From assembly GCA_964439815.1 (NCBI GenBank), contig CAYTPO010000226.1:1-42329 (forward strand): 42,329 nt of DNA, given 5' to 3'. The notes below the pieces were generated by a model. The model searched no databases, had not been told where the DNA came from, and was given only the letters and a program-made list of their open reading frames with translations. Positions 8,732 to 16,805 of this stretch are shown here, piece after piece. Numbering within the stretch: the first letter of the stretch is position 1; the number at the start of each line of letters is the position of its first letter. The translations under genes and the position numbers were made by a program. Origin of the DNA: JALSHZ01 sp964439815. GTDB lineage: Bacteria > Pseudomonadota > Gammaproteobacteria > UWMA-0217.

Positions 8732-9253
8732 ATGAAGCAACTGATTCTTGGTGGTGCCCGTTCCGGAAAGAGCGCACTTGCCGAAACACTGGCGGAGAAG
8801 TCCGGATTGCAGGTCGTCTATATTGCAACCGCCACGGCTGGGGATGCCGAAATGATGGCGAGGATCGAGCAGCACAAGGCCCGCCGCCCGAAAGCCTGGG
8901 AGCTGGTGGAATCGCCCGTCGAGCTGGCTGCCGTGCTGGAAGAGAAGGCTGCAGACGGGAATTGCCTGCTTGTCGATTGTCTGACCCTGTGGCTGACGAA
9001 TTTGCTGTTGCTGGATGATCCCCGGCGCTTCGAGCGGGAGCGATCCACGCTGCTTGCCACGTTGTCGGCGTCACCGGGGGAAATTATCCTGGTCAGCAAT
9101 GAAACCGGCTCTGGTGTTGTACCGATGGGGGAATTGTCGCGCCGCTTTGTCGATGAGGCGGGGTGGTTGCATCAGGAGGTTGCGCGGCGTTGTGATCGTG
9201 TGGTGCTCACTATTGCCGGGCTGCCACAGATCTTGAAGGGAGAGGCGCTATGA
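8732..9253 (+). CDS. cobU: Adenosylcobinamide kinase / adenosylcobinamide-phosphate guanylyltransferase
   Basis: 173 residues from ATG 8732 (a GTG directly before it is less likely). The enzyme phosphorylates adenosylcobinamide and transfers GMP to give adenosylcobinamide-GDP. The P-loop GGARSGKS is at residues about 6–13, followed by YIATATAGDAEMMARIEQHK, RRPKAWE, VDCLTLWLTNLL and SNETGSGVVPM, all typical of the family. The stop overlaps the cobT start by 4 bases. This is a core step of nucleotide-loop assembly. Confidence 0.95.
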   Translation: MKQLILGGARSGKSALAETLAEKSGLQVVYIATATAGDAEMMARIEQHKARRPKAWELVESPVELAAVLEEKAADGNCLLVDCLTLWLTNLLLLDDPRRFERERSTLLATLSASPGEIILVSNETGSGVVPMGELSRRFVDEAGWLHQEVARRCDRVVLTIAGLPQILKGEAL

Positions 9254-10290
9254 CATTGGCGTGGATTGATCATGCCATCAGGCAACCCGATACGGCTTCC
9301 ATGGAGGCTGCAACCGAGCGTCAGGCGATGCTGACCAAGCCTCCCGGTGCATTGGGGCGCCTCGAAGCATTGGCCGTCAGGTTGGCCGGATTGCTTGGGA
9401 CTGAGCGCCCCGATATTGCCAAGATGGCGATTTGTGTGTTTGCCGGTGATCATGGAGTTGCCGCTCGGGGCGTTTCGGCTTTTCCGCAGGCAGTCACTGC
9501 GGAAATGGTGAAGAATTTTGCCCGTGGCGGCGCAGCGATCAGCGTGTTGGCGGCTCTTCATGGCGCGCGGCTGGAGATCGTCAATCTGGGGACACTGGGA
9601 GACACGAGCGGCGTTCCGGGTGTGAGGAATCTCGATCTGGGCAAAGGCACCCGCGATTTTACCGCCGAACCTGCGATGACGGCCGGGCAGCTTGCCTTGG
9701 CACTCGAAGCGGGACGGGATGCTGTCGGCAATGTCGATCTCTTTATCGGCGGGGAGATGGGGATAGGTAACACCACGTCAGCAACAGCGCTGGCCTGCGC
9801 CCTGCTGAATCTCCCTGCATCAGTGCTTGCCGGACCGGGAACCGGACTGGATGGGGACGGCGTGGTGCGCAAGATTCAGGTGATCCGGCAAGCGCTTGAT
9901 TTTCACCCGCAGGTTGCCGATGAGCCCCTGGAGGTGCTGCGCCGATTGGGTGGGTTTGAGATTGCGGCGCTGGTAGGCGCCTATATCCACTGTGGTCAGC
10001 GTGGTGTCCCGGTACTCGTCGATGGCTTTATCAGCACGGTGGCAGCGTTGCTGGCGACCCGATTGCAGCCTGTGCTGGCCGACTGGTTACTGTATGCCCA
10101 CCGCTCCGCAGAACCCGGCCATCGTCGTGTACTGGACGCATTACAGGCCGAACCGCTACTGGATCTCGATATGCGTCTGGGAGAAGGCAGCGGGGCCGCC
10201 GTTGCGCTGCCCATCCTGCAGCAGGCTTGTGCATTGCACAACGGCATGGCGACCTTTGCCGAAGCGGCGGTCTCGTCGGTCAGTGAATAG
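9250..10290 (+). CDS. cobT: Nicotinate-nucleotide–dimethylbenzimidazole phosphoribosyltransferase
   Basis: 346 residues, normal for CobT. It activates the lower ligand base to alpha-ribazole phosphate for the lower axial position of cobalamin. Characteristic stretches are KPPGALGRLEALA, FAGDHGVAARGVSAFP, GEMGIGNTTSATAL and, near the end, LGEGSGAAVALPI, where the Glu corresponds to the proposed catalytic base. It overlaps cobU by 4 bases and cobS by 8. The specificity for the lower base (dimethylbenzimidazole or another base) cannot be read from the sequence. Confidence 0.96.
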   Translation: MTLAWIDHAIRQPDTASMEAATERQAMLTKPPGALGRLEALAVRLAGLLGTERPDIAKMAICVFAGDHGVAARGVSAFPQAVTAEMVKNFARGGAAISVLAALHGARLEIVNLGTLGDTSGVPGVRNLDLGKGTRDFTAEPAMTAGQLALALEAGRDAVGNVDLFIGGEMGIGNTTSATALACALLNLPASVLAGPGTGLDGDGVVRKIQVIRQALDFHPQVADEPLEVLRRLGGFEIAALVGAYIHCGQRGVPVLVDGFISTVAALLATRLQPVLADWLLYAHRSAEPGHRRVLDALQAEPLLDLDMRLGEGSGAAVALPILQQACALHNGMATFAEAAVSSVSE

Positions 10291-11026
10291 ACAGCTGTCG
10301 GCCCTGTTGGTTGCGGTACAGTTTCTCACCCGTGTTCCCGTACCACGGATCAATGGTTACAGCGATGAAGCACAGGCGCGCTCTCTGTGCTACTACCCTT
10401 TGGTTGGGGCGCTGCTGGGGCTGTTGTTGTGGCTGGCCCCCCTCCCCCGTGACAGCGTGATCCTGAGTGCGGCGCTGCTTCTGCTGTTGTGGGTCGTGAT
10501 AACAGGGGGGCTGCACCTGGATGGGCTGGCGGATAGTGCGGATGCCTGGGCGGGTGGCCAGGGGGATGCAGCGAGAACCCTGGCCATCATGAAGGATCCT
10601 GCCAGTGGCCCGCTGGGTGTTGCGGCAATCTGCCTGCTCCTGCTGGTCAAGTTTGCGGCCATTCAGGAGTTGCTGCGGCGGGATCAGGCCTGGTTGCTGA
10701 TGTTTCCGCCGATTCTGGGTCGGGCTTCGATATTGGCGCTGCTGCTGACGACACCATATGTACGTGTGGGAGGGCTGGCCAGCGCCATGTCTGCCGGATT
10801 GCCTCGGCTTGCCTTGTGGATGGTATTGGCGGCAGTGGTTGCTGGGATCTGGATCGGGCTGGGGATGCCTGGAGGGTGGCTGCTGGCGGGCGCGGTACTT
10901 TGCGGGAGTGCGCTACGTTGGTTGATGGTTGTGCGTATCGGAGGGATTACGGGGGATACACTGGGGGCCAGTGTGGAAATAATCGAAATGGTAGCACTGG
11001 TGCTGCTTGTCTGGAGTGTGGCCTGA
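10283..11026 (+). CDS. cobS: Adenosylcobinamide-GDP ribazoletransferase (cobalamin synthase)
   Basis: 247 residues from a GTG at 10283, which overlaps the cobT stop and gives the standard N-terminus ALLVAVQFLTRVPVP. A longer open frame upstream is inside cobT and was not used. This inner-membrane enzyme joins adenosylcobinamide-GDP and alpha-ribazole phosphate, the last assembly step. The active-site motif GGLHLDGLADSADAW and KDPASGPLG are present, with several membrane segments in the C-terminal half. It is followed after 132 bases by the second copy of the small membrane protein. Confidence 0.95.
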   Translation: MNRQLSALLVAVQFLTRVPVPRINGYSDEAQARSLCYYPLVGALLGLLLWLAPLPRDSVILSAALLLLLWVVITGGLHLDGLADSADAWAGGQGDAARTLAIMKDPASGPLGVAAICLLLLVKFAAIQELLRRDQAWLLMFPPILGRASILALLLTTPYVRVGGLASAMSAGLPRLALWMVLAAVVAGIWIGLGMPGGWLLAGAVLCGSALRWLMVVRIGGITGDTLGASVEIIEMVALVLLVWSVA

Positions 11027-11070
11027 TGTCCGCGCCAGACGGTATTGATGGTCGTTCGGAGACGTAGCGC

Positions 11071-11094
11071 TGCAATCATTCTATAATCATTGCA
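11071..11094. promoter_or_regulatory. Imperfect palindrome over a TATAAT box
   Basis: The arms TGCAAT and ATTGCA enclose a nearly symmetric core that contains TATAAT at 11082–11087. This is the longest intergenic gap in the cobalamin block, just before the gene at 11159. A regulator bound here would cover the −10 box of an internal promoter. No convincing −35 box is visible, and no cobalamin riboswitch core was recognised here. Confidence 0.35.
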
Positions 11095-11158
11095 GGATTT
11101 TTCAGATGCTACTGCCTGATGAGCAGTGCATATCTTCAGCAACCACTTGGGAGTGCCC

Positions 11159-11743
11159 ATGATCCGCTTGAAACCCGCTCAGGAATTCACTATCGCCCTG
11201 CTGCTCATGGCCTTGATGGTCGCAACACGCTTTCACCACTTCGGTTCGGTAACCCATTTGCCCGATGCTTCCTGGGCCATCTTTATCGCAGGTGGTTTCT
11301 TTCTGCGTCGCATGAGTCTGTTTCTGGTCTTCATGGGGCTGGCCGTGCTGATTGATTTTCTGGCCATTACCCGGTTTGGCGTCAGCAGCTTCTGCATATC
11401 ACCGGCCTATGGTTTTCTGCTGCCTGCCTATGCCGCATTGTGGCTGGGTGGTCGCTGGCTGCAGGCGCATTATCAGCCAGAATGGAAGATGCTGTTCCAG
11501 CTCACGGCAATGGTAATTGTCTCCGCGGCAGCGGCCTTTCTCATCTCCAGTGGCAGTTTCTATCTCCTGTCGGGCAATATTGGCGAAACCAGTATCACTG
11601 GTTTCATGGCTCAGACGGTGAAATATTTCCCCGGATTCCTGCTGACGACGGCTGGATATGTTGCCGCCATGACGGCAACTTTCATACTTGTCAGGCTGGC
11701 CAGCGGCGCTGGCGATCAGCATCACCCAACGCACCATGCCTGA
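11159..11743 (+). CDS. Small polytopic inner-membrane protein of the cobalamin operon (copy 2)
   Basis: 194 residues from ATG 11159, preceded by a GGAG ribosome-binding site; an in-frame GTG at 11126 would add 11 residues. It has five or six hydrophobic segments and shares with the protein at 1840–2397 the motifs TR(F/Y)HHFGS, HLPDASWAIF, D(F/Y)LAIT, CIS(P/A)AY and LWLGGRWLQ. The His pair and the HLPDAS stretch are strong candidates for a functional site. Gene position between cobS and the phosphatase points to a job in cobalamin or corrinoid handling. It may be a transport component, possibly specialised differently from copy 1. The function is not known to me. Confidence 0.78.
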   Translation: MIRLKPAQEFTIALLLMALMVATRFHHFGSVTHLPDASWAIFIAGGFFLRRMSLFLVFMGLAVLIDFLAITRFGVSSFCISPAYGFLLPAYAALWLGGRWLQAHYQPEWKMLFQLTAMVIVSAAAAFLISSGSFYLLSGNIGETSITGFMAQTVKYFPGFLLTTAGYVAAMTATFILVRLASGAGDQHHPTHHA

Positions 11744-11773
11744 GTGAAGACGTTGAAATCCAGCGGGGAATCG

Positions 11774-12373
11774 ATGCCTCCGGCAGATCGCTTTATCGAT
11801 TTGCTGCGTCATGGTGAGGTCCAGGGGGGGGATGTTCTGCGGGGTGTGACCGATGATCCGCTGTCCCTGAAAGGGAATACCCGTATGTGGCAGTCGCTGG
11901 GTGTGGCCAGGCCGTGGGACAAGGTGGTCACCTCTCCGCTACGGCGTTGCCATCGGTTTGCCAGATCGCTGGCGGATTTGAGCGAGATCCCGCTGATGCA
12001 GGAACCGAGCCTACAGGAGATTGATTTCGGTCGCTGGGAAGGTCTGGAAATCGAGTCGATCTGGGAAAATGAAGCGGAATTGGCTTCCTCATTCTGGAAC
12101 AATCCGTTTGCCGTTGCTCCGCCGGGTGGCGAAGACCCGCAAGCGATGAAGGCACGTGTCTTGCAGGCCTGGAAGGCGCTGCTGAATGAGCAAATGGGCA
12201 GCCATTTGCTGGTCGTTACACATGGCGGACCCATCCGCATCATTCTGGGCGACGTCCTTGGCATGGCTGATGCAGCACTCAACAAGATCGAAGTGCCGCA
12301 CGCCAGTCTGAGCCGTATCCGGATTCCGGCCGGTGGCTGGCCGCCATCATTGCTATTCCATCGTGGCGTGTAG
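11774..12373 (+). CDS. cobC: Histidine phosphatase family protein, probable alpha-ribazole-5'-phosphate phosphatase
   Basis: 199 residues from ATG 11774, with GGGGAA upstream; a GTG at 11744 in frame would add ten residues. The phosphatase signature LLRHGE is near residues 10–15, with TSPLRRC, EIDFGRWEG and the second catalytic His in VVTHGGPIRI. Such enzymes remove the 5' phosphate from alpha-ribazole phosphate or from adenosylcobalamin phosphate. The family is broad (phosphoglycerate mutase-like), so the substrate is assigned from its place as the last gene of the cobalamin operon. It ends 6 bases from a convergent gene. Confidence 0.85.
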   Translation: MPPADRFIDLLRHGEVQGGDVLRGVTDDPLSLKGNTRMWQSLGVARPWDKVVTSPLRRCHRFARSLADLSEIPLMQEPSLQEIDFGRWEGLEIESIWENEAELASSFWNNPFAVAPPGGEDPQAMKARVLQAWKALLNEQMGSHLLVVTHGGPIRIILGDVLGMADAALNKIEVPHASLSRIRIPAGGWPPSLLFHRGV

Positions 12374-12379
12374 CGCCTG

Positions 12380-13450
12380 TCAGCTGATATCCGAAACCGT
12401 CGCTGTCGATGATGTGCCGGATGCTGAATTCAGCAGTCCCGATTCGCGAACATACTGATTGAAGAACTCGATGGTATAGGGTTCCGAGCAGCGTTCTTTC
12501 GCAAACTTCAGCCCATTGGCAGCAATGGTGTCGCGCAGACCAGTGTCTTCGTAAAGACGGGTAATCTGCTCCTTCAGCGCCGTGGCATCCTGCGCTGGAT
12601 ACTCCAGCACGTTCTCACCAGCGAAGGCGTAACCGTTCATTGCCTGGGAGGTGGTAACGATGGTGGCTTTCTCCAGATAGAACTGGGACACGATACTGCC
12701 GTGCCCACAGGGGATGGTTTCCGAAACCAGCGGCAGGACCAGGAAGTCGGCATGTGCCGCGATATTCATGGCATCGCCAAACGGGATGTTGGAAAACAGC
12801 GTTACGTTGTCGGGAATGTCCAGGCCCTCCACGCTCTTGGGAGATGCAACCACGGCGAGCTTGCGCTCCGGCAGCATTTCCATTGCCTTGAACAGTGTTG
12901 CATAGTCCCTGCCCTCGCCACCGATGGCGGCGATGTACTCGCCTTCGATCATGGGGGCTGCGTTCTTGTCCACATTGGCGCCGTCAGCGCTCCAGGGGAT
13001 CATTCTGAATCGCTTGGCATCGACGCCAAGCAGAGGGGGATAGGTTCGAGTCTCGATCTCCGAGAACATGACCAGCTGGTCGACGTGCTTCATGCCGAAG
13101 CGCAGCAGCATCTTGCGGACAGCGCCATAACCGTCATAGTCCGGCATGGTGAATGACCAGGCGAGGTGACGAGCCCTGGCGCCGAACAGGCGCATGAAGA
13201 TACCGGTCCAGATGGCCATTGGTTCGCCATGGGTTACGATGAGGTCGCAGTTGCGTGCCTTCCAGGCTGCACGCAGCGTGGTCAGATAGCGCGCCAGATA
13301 GGGTTTTTGTATCTTGTTGAGATTGGGTGTCTGGATGGTGGTGATGGTTTCCCACTCTATGCCGTCGAGTGTCTTTGGTGTAATCCAGTGCCATACCACG
13401 CCACTCTTGTCATAGAGTGCGTTTTCTTCATACACATTGAGTGCTTTCAT
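12380..13450 (-). CDS. Glycosyltransferase-like protein (GT-B fold, GT4-like)
   Basis: 356 residues. An N-terminal Rossmann-like half contains DLIVTHGEPMAIWTG, and a C-terminal half has GEYIAAIGGEGRDYATLFKAM, ADFLVLPLVSETIPCGHG and a long terminal helix region. This arrangement fits a GT-B glycosyltransferase of the GT4 type, which moves a sugar from a nucleotide donor. The classical EX7E motif is not clear, with VSETIPCGHGSIVSQF at that place. No polysaccharide cluster surrounds it. It runs convergent with cobC and is preceded by an element remnant, so its promoter region may have been altered. Confidence 0.65.
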   Translation of the reverse strand: MKALNVYEENALYDKSGVVWHWITPKTLDGIEWETITTIQTPNLNKIQKPYLARYLTTLRAAWKARNCDLIVTHGEPMAIWTGIFMRLFGARARHLAWSFTMPDYDGYGAVRKMLLRFGMKHVDQLVMFSEIETRTYPPLLGVDAKRFRMIPWSADGANVDKNAAPMIEGEYIAAIGGEGRDYATLFKAMEMLPERKLAVVASPKSVEGLDIPDNVTLFSNIPFGDAMNIAAHADFLVLPLVSETIPCGHGSIVSQFYLEKATIVTTSQAMNGYAFAGENVLEYPAQDATALKEQITRLYEDTGLRDTIAANGLKFAKERCSEPYTIEFFNQYVRESGLLNSASGTSSTATVSDIS

Positions 13451-13559
13451 GGTTGTTCCAATAGCTTGTCGGTCGTATAGGGTGGATGTAGCCAGCTCGT
13501 TTCGGGACTCGGGGCCATCTACGCTCGGATCGGCATTAATCCTGGCAAATCAAACGCCT

Positions 13560-13637
13560 ATCCCCTCCAGGGATTTGCATCCCAAGGGCACTTCCTGTGG
13601 GCGCGGCCAAACAGTGTTAACTCGGACAGACTCCTAG
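13560..13637. repeat. Family A element, one end only (truncated)
   Basis: The roughly 78 bases match the outer end of the 24881–25082 element, including TTTGCATCCCAAGGGCAC, GGCCAAACAGTGTTAA and the terminal GACTCCTAG. Similarity stops at about 13560 and no second end is found before the glycosyltransferase start at 13450. The CTAG at 13634–13637 contains the stop codon of the gene to the right. Nothing else recognisable lies in 13451–13560. Confidence 0.75.
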
Positions 13638-14140
13638 TCATCCACCGCCTTGTAGAATTCAATCGGGGCTCTGGGGCCCGCATGACGATTGCGGCGAACC
13701 TTCTTCAGGATAATCGAAAAGTGATCCAGCGTATCGTACATATTGGTGGATCGTCCCAGCGCATCAAGCCCGACAAAGCTTACTGCGCCGCTGGAAAAAA
13801 AGGTTACCGCAGTAAGTCGCAGAGGTGCACTCTCGGCAAATTCACCCAGCGTGATACCCAGATCATAGTCCTCACCCACGCGCTGTTCATAGCTGGAGAT
13901 GATGGACTTGACCTCCTTCTGACGTTCGCTGATCTGATAGTCAGACAATGCTGCCGTTGGTAGAAGGTGTTGCCTGAGCTGGGAGGTATCCGGTACCAGG
14001 TGGGCCACGGTCTCCCCTTGCAAGCCGGTACAGTCGTCACCAGCGACAATCGCCAGTATCCTCTCCCTGCTCGAGGCCAGTTCGGCCTCGATCAATGCAG
14101 CAATATCCGTCCTGTTTTTGTCTTTATGTGCCTTTGACAA
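13634..14140 (-). CDS. Protein of unknown function, 168 residues
   Basis: It starts at a TTG (14140) with a good GGGGTAGGA ribosome-binding site about 6 bases upstream. There is no signal peptide or membrane segment. The N-terminal half is helical and charged, and the C-terminal half is beta-rich (LRLTAVTFFSSGAVSFVGLD) and ends in a basic segment KKVRRNRHAGPR. The YEQ..GEDYDLGITLGEF pattern reminds me of DUF6173, an uncharacterised family, but this is a weak memory-based match. The stop codon TAG is inside the CTAG of a family A element end. It lies downstream of the acidic protein gene, with a GC-rich hairpin (about 14166–14189) between them. Confidence 0.6.
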   Translation of the reverse strand: MSKAHKDKNRTDIAALIEAELASSRERILAIVAGDDCTGLQGETVAHLVPDTSQLRQHLLPTAALSDYQISERQKEVKSIISSYEQRVGEDYDLGITLGEFAESAPLRLTAVTFFSSGAVSFVGLDALGRSTNMYDTLDHFSIILKKVRRNRHAGPRAPIEFYKAVDD

Positions 14141-14204
14141 ATTATCCTACCCCAAGATATGCAGAGGGCCCCGGCGAACCGGCAGGCCCGGGGCGGGACA
14201 TATG

Positions 14205-14456
14205 TTATTCGTCGTAGAATCCATCGATATCGTCAGTATTCACTCCGAACTGGTCCGGGAAGCCGCCACTACGTCTGTTGATATCCACATTCAGTTCGTC
14301 GACTTCGGGGACGTCGCCCTTGAGTTTCATATCCAGCACTTCGGTGCTCGGAATGATCTCTGATTCGACATCGAAAACACCGACATCATCGAATTCGTCC
14401 ATATTGTCGAACTGGAATTCGATCTCGGTCATTGACAATTCCAAAGTATTTTCCAT
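14205..14456 (-). CDS. Very acidic 83-residue protein of unknown function
   Basis: It starts at ATG 14456 with GGGAG upstream (a GTG directly before it is possible). It has 25 Asp/Glu against 4 Lys/Arg, no cysteine, no signal peptide and no membrane segment, so it is probably an extended or disordered cytoplasmic protein. Phe/Asp-rich stretches such as FQFDNMDEFDDVGVFD and DDIDGFYDE recur at both ends. It is transcribed with the 168-residue protein downstream and an EEP-fold enzyme upstream. Possible roles are a DNA mimic or inhibitor of a neighbouring nuclease, a binding partner of the basic C-terminus of the downstream protein, or a peptide precursor. None can be shown. Confidence 0.55.
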   Translation of the reverse strand: MENTLELSMTEIEFQFDNMDEFDDVGVFDVESEIIPSTEVLDMKLKGDVPEVDELNVDINRRSGGFPDQFGVNTDDIDGFYDE

Positions 14457-14561
14457 CACTTATTTCTCCCTTTTTTTGGTGTCCCCTTTTCCGTCAGGGG
14501 TGTGTCTGATGGGCTCGGGCAATATGCCGGAACCCGCAAATCGTGTTGGCTGATTATCCTT

Positions 14562-15365
14562 TCAAGCGCTCATCCTCGCATCGGTGAGTATTTGCTGCAT
14601 TCCCGGAAGGGCAATGTCCATGGCCACGGGCAGATGGTCCGAATGATTGACGTAAAGCACCTGTTGGTCTTCGATGGAGATCTCTGGCGTTGCCAGAATG
14701 TGATCGTAGGCCATACGCGGGCGCCAGCTGGGATAGGTCAGATGGTGGTGTCCCGGGTAGTGCAGACTGGTGTTGGTGAAGAAGGCCTGCATCTCCGGGC
14801 TGTCCAGAGGACTGTTCAGGTCGCCCATGACAACAGCGTTGCGATGGTGGTTGACCAGCCCGGCGATATACTTCAGTTGGCGGGCTCGTCCACGAGCGGA
14901 CAGTGAAAGATGTGCCAGTACGACGACAAGCGCTTCCTTGCCTTCGCCAAAGTGTACTTCCAGCGCTCCCCTGCCCGGGATGGTGCTGGGGAGTCGGTGC
15001 TCCTTGACAAAGCTGGCCTCGAATCGGCTCAGTAGCGCGAAACTGTGCTGGGCGACAATACCCAGGTCGCGATTGACCTGGTGATAGCAATAGGGAAGCC
15101 CGGCTTTCTGTGCCACATATTCGGGCTGGTGGATGAATTCACTGCGTACGCTGCCGGCATCCAGTTCCAGCAGGCCGACAATATCAAATTCCGAAATGGC
15201 AGCCGCGATGCTATCGAGGTTATTGGTGCGCTTGGGAAATGGCAGTACGTGTTTCCACGAGTTGGTGAAATAGTGTCGATACTTGCTCGACGGTATGCCT
15301 ACCTGCACGTTGTAACTCAACAACTTGATGCGGCTATAGTCGGTTTTTGCGTTTATCCGTTGCAC
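14562..15365 (-). CDS. Endonuclease/exonuclease/phosphatase (EEP) family protein
   Basis: 267 residues with the full set of EEP-fold motifs: LLSYNVQ near residue 14, VGLLELD (metal-binding Glu), VLAHLSLS, the GDLNSP motif, YDHIL and the terminal SDHLPV. Members cleave phosphodiesters in nucleic acids, phospholipids or inositol phosphates. No signal peptide is seen, so it is likely cytoplasmic. The sequence does not separate nuclease from phosphatase activity. It is the first gene of a minus-strand group with the acidic protein and the 168-residue protein. The 98 bases upstream to the element at 15464 hold no clear feature. Confidence 0.85.
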   Translation of the reverse strand: MQRINAKTDYSRIKLLSYNVQVGIPSSKYRHYFTNSWKHVLPFPKRTNNLDSIAAAISEFDIVGLLELDAGSVRSEFIHQPEYVAQKAGLPYCYHQVNRDLGIVAQHSFALLSRFEASFVKEHRLPSTIPGRGALEVHFGEGKEALVVVLAHLSLSARGRARQLKYIAGLVNHHRNAVVMGDLNSPLDSPEMQAFFTNTSLHYPGHHHLTYPSWRPRMAYDHILATPEISIEDQQVLYVNHSDHLPVAMDIALPGMQQILTDARMSA

Positions 15366-15463
15366 AATTCTTCCTTCATCAATTGAAAACGAGCTTATAA
15401 CCGACGGAGGCCTTGCCGAGGTGCATGGTTCTCACTCTTCGCGTCTAGCAGTCAGATCAATTC

Positions 15464-15631
15464 CTAGGAGCCTGTCGGACTTAACACTGTTTGGCTGCAA
15501 ATGCGTGGATGGCGATCAAATGAGCTTATCCGCTTCGTCAAATAGCGCGGCTATTCTCCTTAGCCGATAAGCTCATTTGATTCTCCCCCACGCATTTTCG
15601 CTTCAAACGGTTAAGCCCGACAGACTCCTAG
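15464..15631. repeat. Family A small mobile element, complete, 168 bp
   Basis: Bounded by CTAG on both sides, with inverted ends GAGCCTGTCGGACTTAAC and its complement-like partner. Inside, a perfect 15-base inverted repeat (15516–15530 with 15566–15580) would form a long hairpin. No transposase is encoded, so it behaves like a MITE. The right-hand CTAG supplies the TAG stop of the DsbA-like gene. Confidence 0.85.
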
Positions 15632-16419
15632 CTGCCCTTTTTCAGGCGTAAACGTTCCTTTTCCACCAGAAAGTCCACAATCTGAAACATTTCATCGTAT
15701 CCCGTGATGGCTTTGTTCAGAACCCGGTAACGTCCTGCCACGATAAGTGCAGGCACACCGGTCAGACCATATTTTTCGGTCAGCTTGATAGCGTGGCGGG
15801 TTTTTGTGTCGACAGCCAGAGAGGACATCGCCTCGCGGAATTTCTGCTCGTCGACACCTTGAGAGGCGACAAAACGCGCCAGGGCATCGATAGAGTTCAG
15901 CCTGCGGCCCTGTTCGTGAATGGCAGCAAAGACCTTATCATGAACCTGGCCGACCTTGCCCAGCGCCTCGAGGGCGTAAAAGGCGCGGGCATGAAGCGCC
16001 CAGTGTGGGTTGGGTCTGCCGCTCTGATCCTTGAAAACACCTGGTATCTGGACCAGCTCCACGTCCTTTGCCAGTGAATGCTTCCACTTGTTCAGCTCCG
16101 GCTCCATCTGGTAGCAATGAGGGCAGCTGTACCAGAACATTTCCACGACCTCGATCTTGCCGGCAGGAACCGAGGTTGGTACTGGGTCGAACAGCTCGAC
16201 ATAGTGAACACTCTCCTCGAATTTCCTCGGTGCGGTGGGTGATGGCTTTGCAGCAGGTGGGGGTGCTGAAGGGTTGGCAACTGCCTGGGCTACCTCGACA
16301 GGCTGTTCCTTGGCCGGCAATGGTGCGGTGGTGTTCTGATCGGCATCAGCGCAGGCAAGTAGTGGTGTAACGGAGACTACCAGAAAAGCAGCTCTCAGCC
16401 AGTTCATGTCAAATCTCAT
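15628..16419 (-). CDS. DsbA-like thiol:disulfide oxidoreductase, lipid-anchored
   Basis: 263 residues from ATG 16419, preceded by GGAGGGG. The signal sequence ends with a lipobox (TPLLAC, Cys 23), then a Pro/Ala-rich linker of about 40 residues, then a thioredoxin-fold domain with the active site CPHC at residues 99–102 and the cis-Pro loop TGVPALIV. CPHC is the DsbA active site, so it should oxidise cysteines of exported proteins in the periplasm. Lipid anchoring with a long linker differs from soluble E. coli DsbA, though membrane-tethered forms exist. The stop codon is part of the adjoining element boundary. Confidence 0.9.
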   Translation of the reverse strand: MRFDMNWLRAAFLVVSVTPLLACADADQNTTAPLPAKEQPVEVAQAVANPSAPPPAAKPSPTAPRKFEESVHYVELFDPVPTSVPAGKIEVVEMFWYSCPHCYQMEPELNKWKHSLAKDVELVQIPGVFKDQSGRPNPHWALHARAFYALEALGKVGQVHDKVFAAIHEQGRRLNSIDALARFVASQGVDEQKFREAMSSLAVDTKTRHAIKLTEKYGLTGVPALIVAGRYRVLNKAITGYDEMFQIVDFLVEKERLRLKKGS

Positions 16420-16506
16420 CTTCCCCTCCAGGGATGGTTAAACTTTAAGACAACCTCGGTCAATCGAGGCTGCCGTACCCGTAATCTATCTGCTTGAGCA
16501 GTCTCT

Positions 16507-16635
16507 GAAACCGAGGCTTGAAAGCGGTGCCTGGTACAAGTGCCTGGTTCCAGGCAGGTTAAAAAATACCGTTCGGCCCTGTGGGCGAAACCGGTATCCT
16601 GGATCATTTCTCCACGTTCAAGCCTCGGATTCAGG
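16507..16635. repeat. Family D dispersed repeat
   Basis: The stretch begins with CCGAGGCTTGAA and ends with the inverted TTCAAGCCTCGGATTCAGG, so its ends are inverted copies. A diverged relative is at 36541–36695, and partial relatives are at 29801–29855 and 33884–33980. It fills most of the 386-base gap between the DsbA-like gene and cytochrome c4. No coding potential is seen. Confidence 0.55.
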
Positions 16636-16754
16636 TCGTCGTGAAACAATCATTATCCGACTATAGGGCCGATTATGCGAATAACCAGCGCCAGGCGATG
16701 AATCCGTATTGACAAATTATACAGATCCCGACTGCCTCTTCAGAAATCCAGGGC

Positions 16755-16782
16755 AAAAAAAAGGTGGCTAAATAGCCACCTC
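16755..16782 (-). terminator. Rho-independent terminator of the cytochrome c4 gene
   Basis: Read on the minus strand, an 8-base stem AGGTGGCT/AGCCACCT with a short ATTT-type loop is followed by eight T residues. It lies about 25 bases after the cytochrome c4 stop codon. Confidence 0.88.
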
Positions 16783-16805
16783 TGTTTCGTACGCATGAAA
16801 GCGTT

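Noticed and set aside
9992..10282. Long 5' extension of the cobS frame
   Set aside because: It overlaps the cobT coding region out of frame; the GTG at 10283 gives the normal CobS N-terminus.
11027..11158. Cobalamin riboswitch before the second membrane protein
   Set aside because: The gap is too short and lacks a recognisable B12-box core; a riboswitch is more likely upstream of the receptor gene, outside the window.
14205..14456. Ribosomally made peptide precursor (RiPP) interpretation of the acidic protein
   Set aside because: There is no cysteine, few core-like residues at the C-terminus, no leader boundary and no modifying enzyme nearby.
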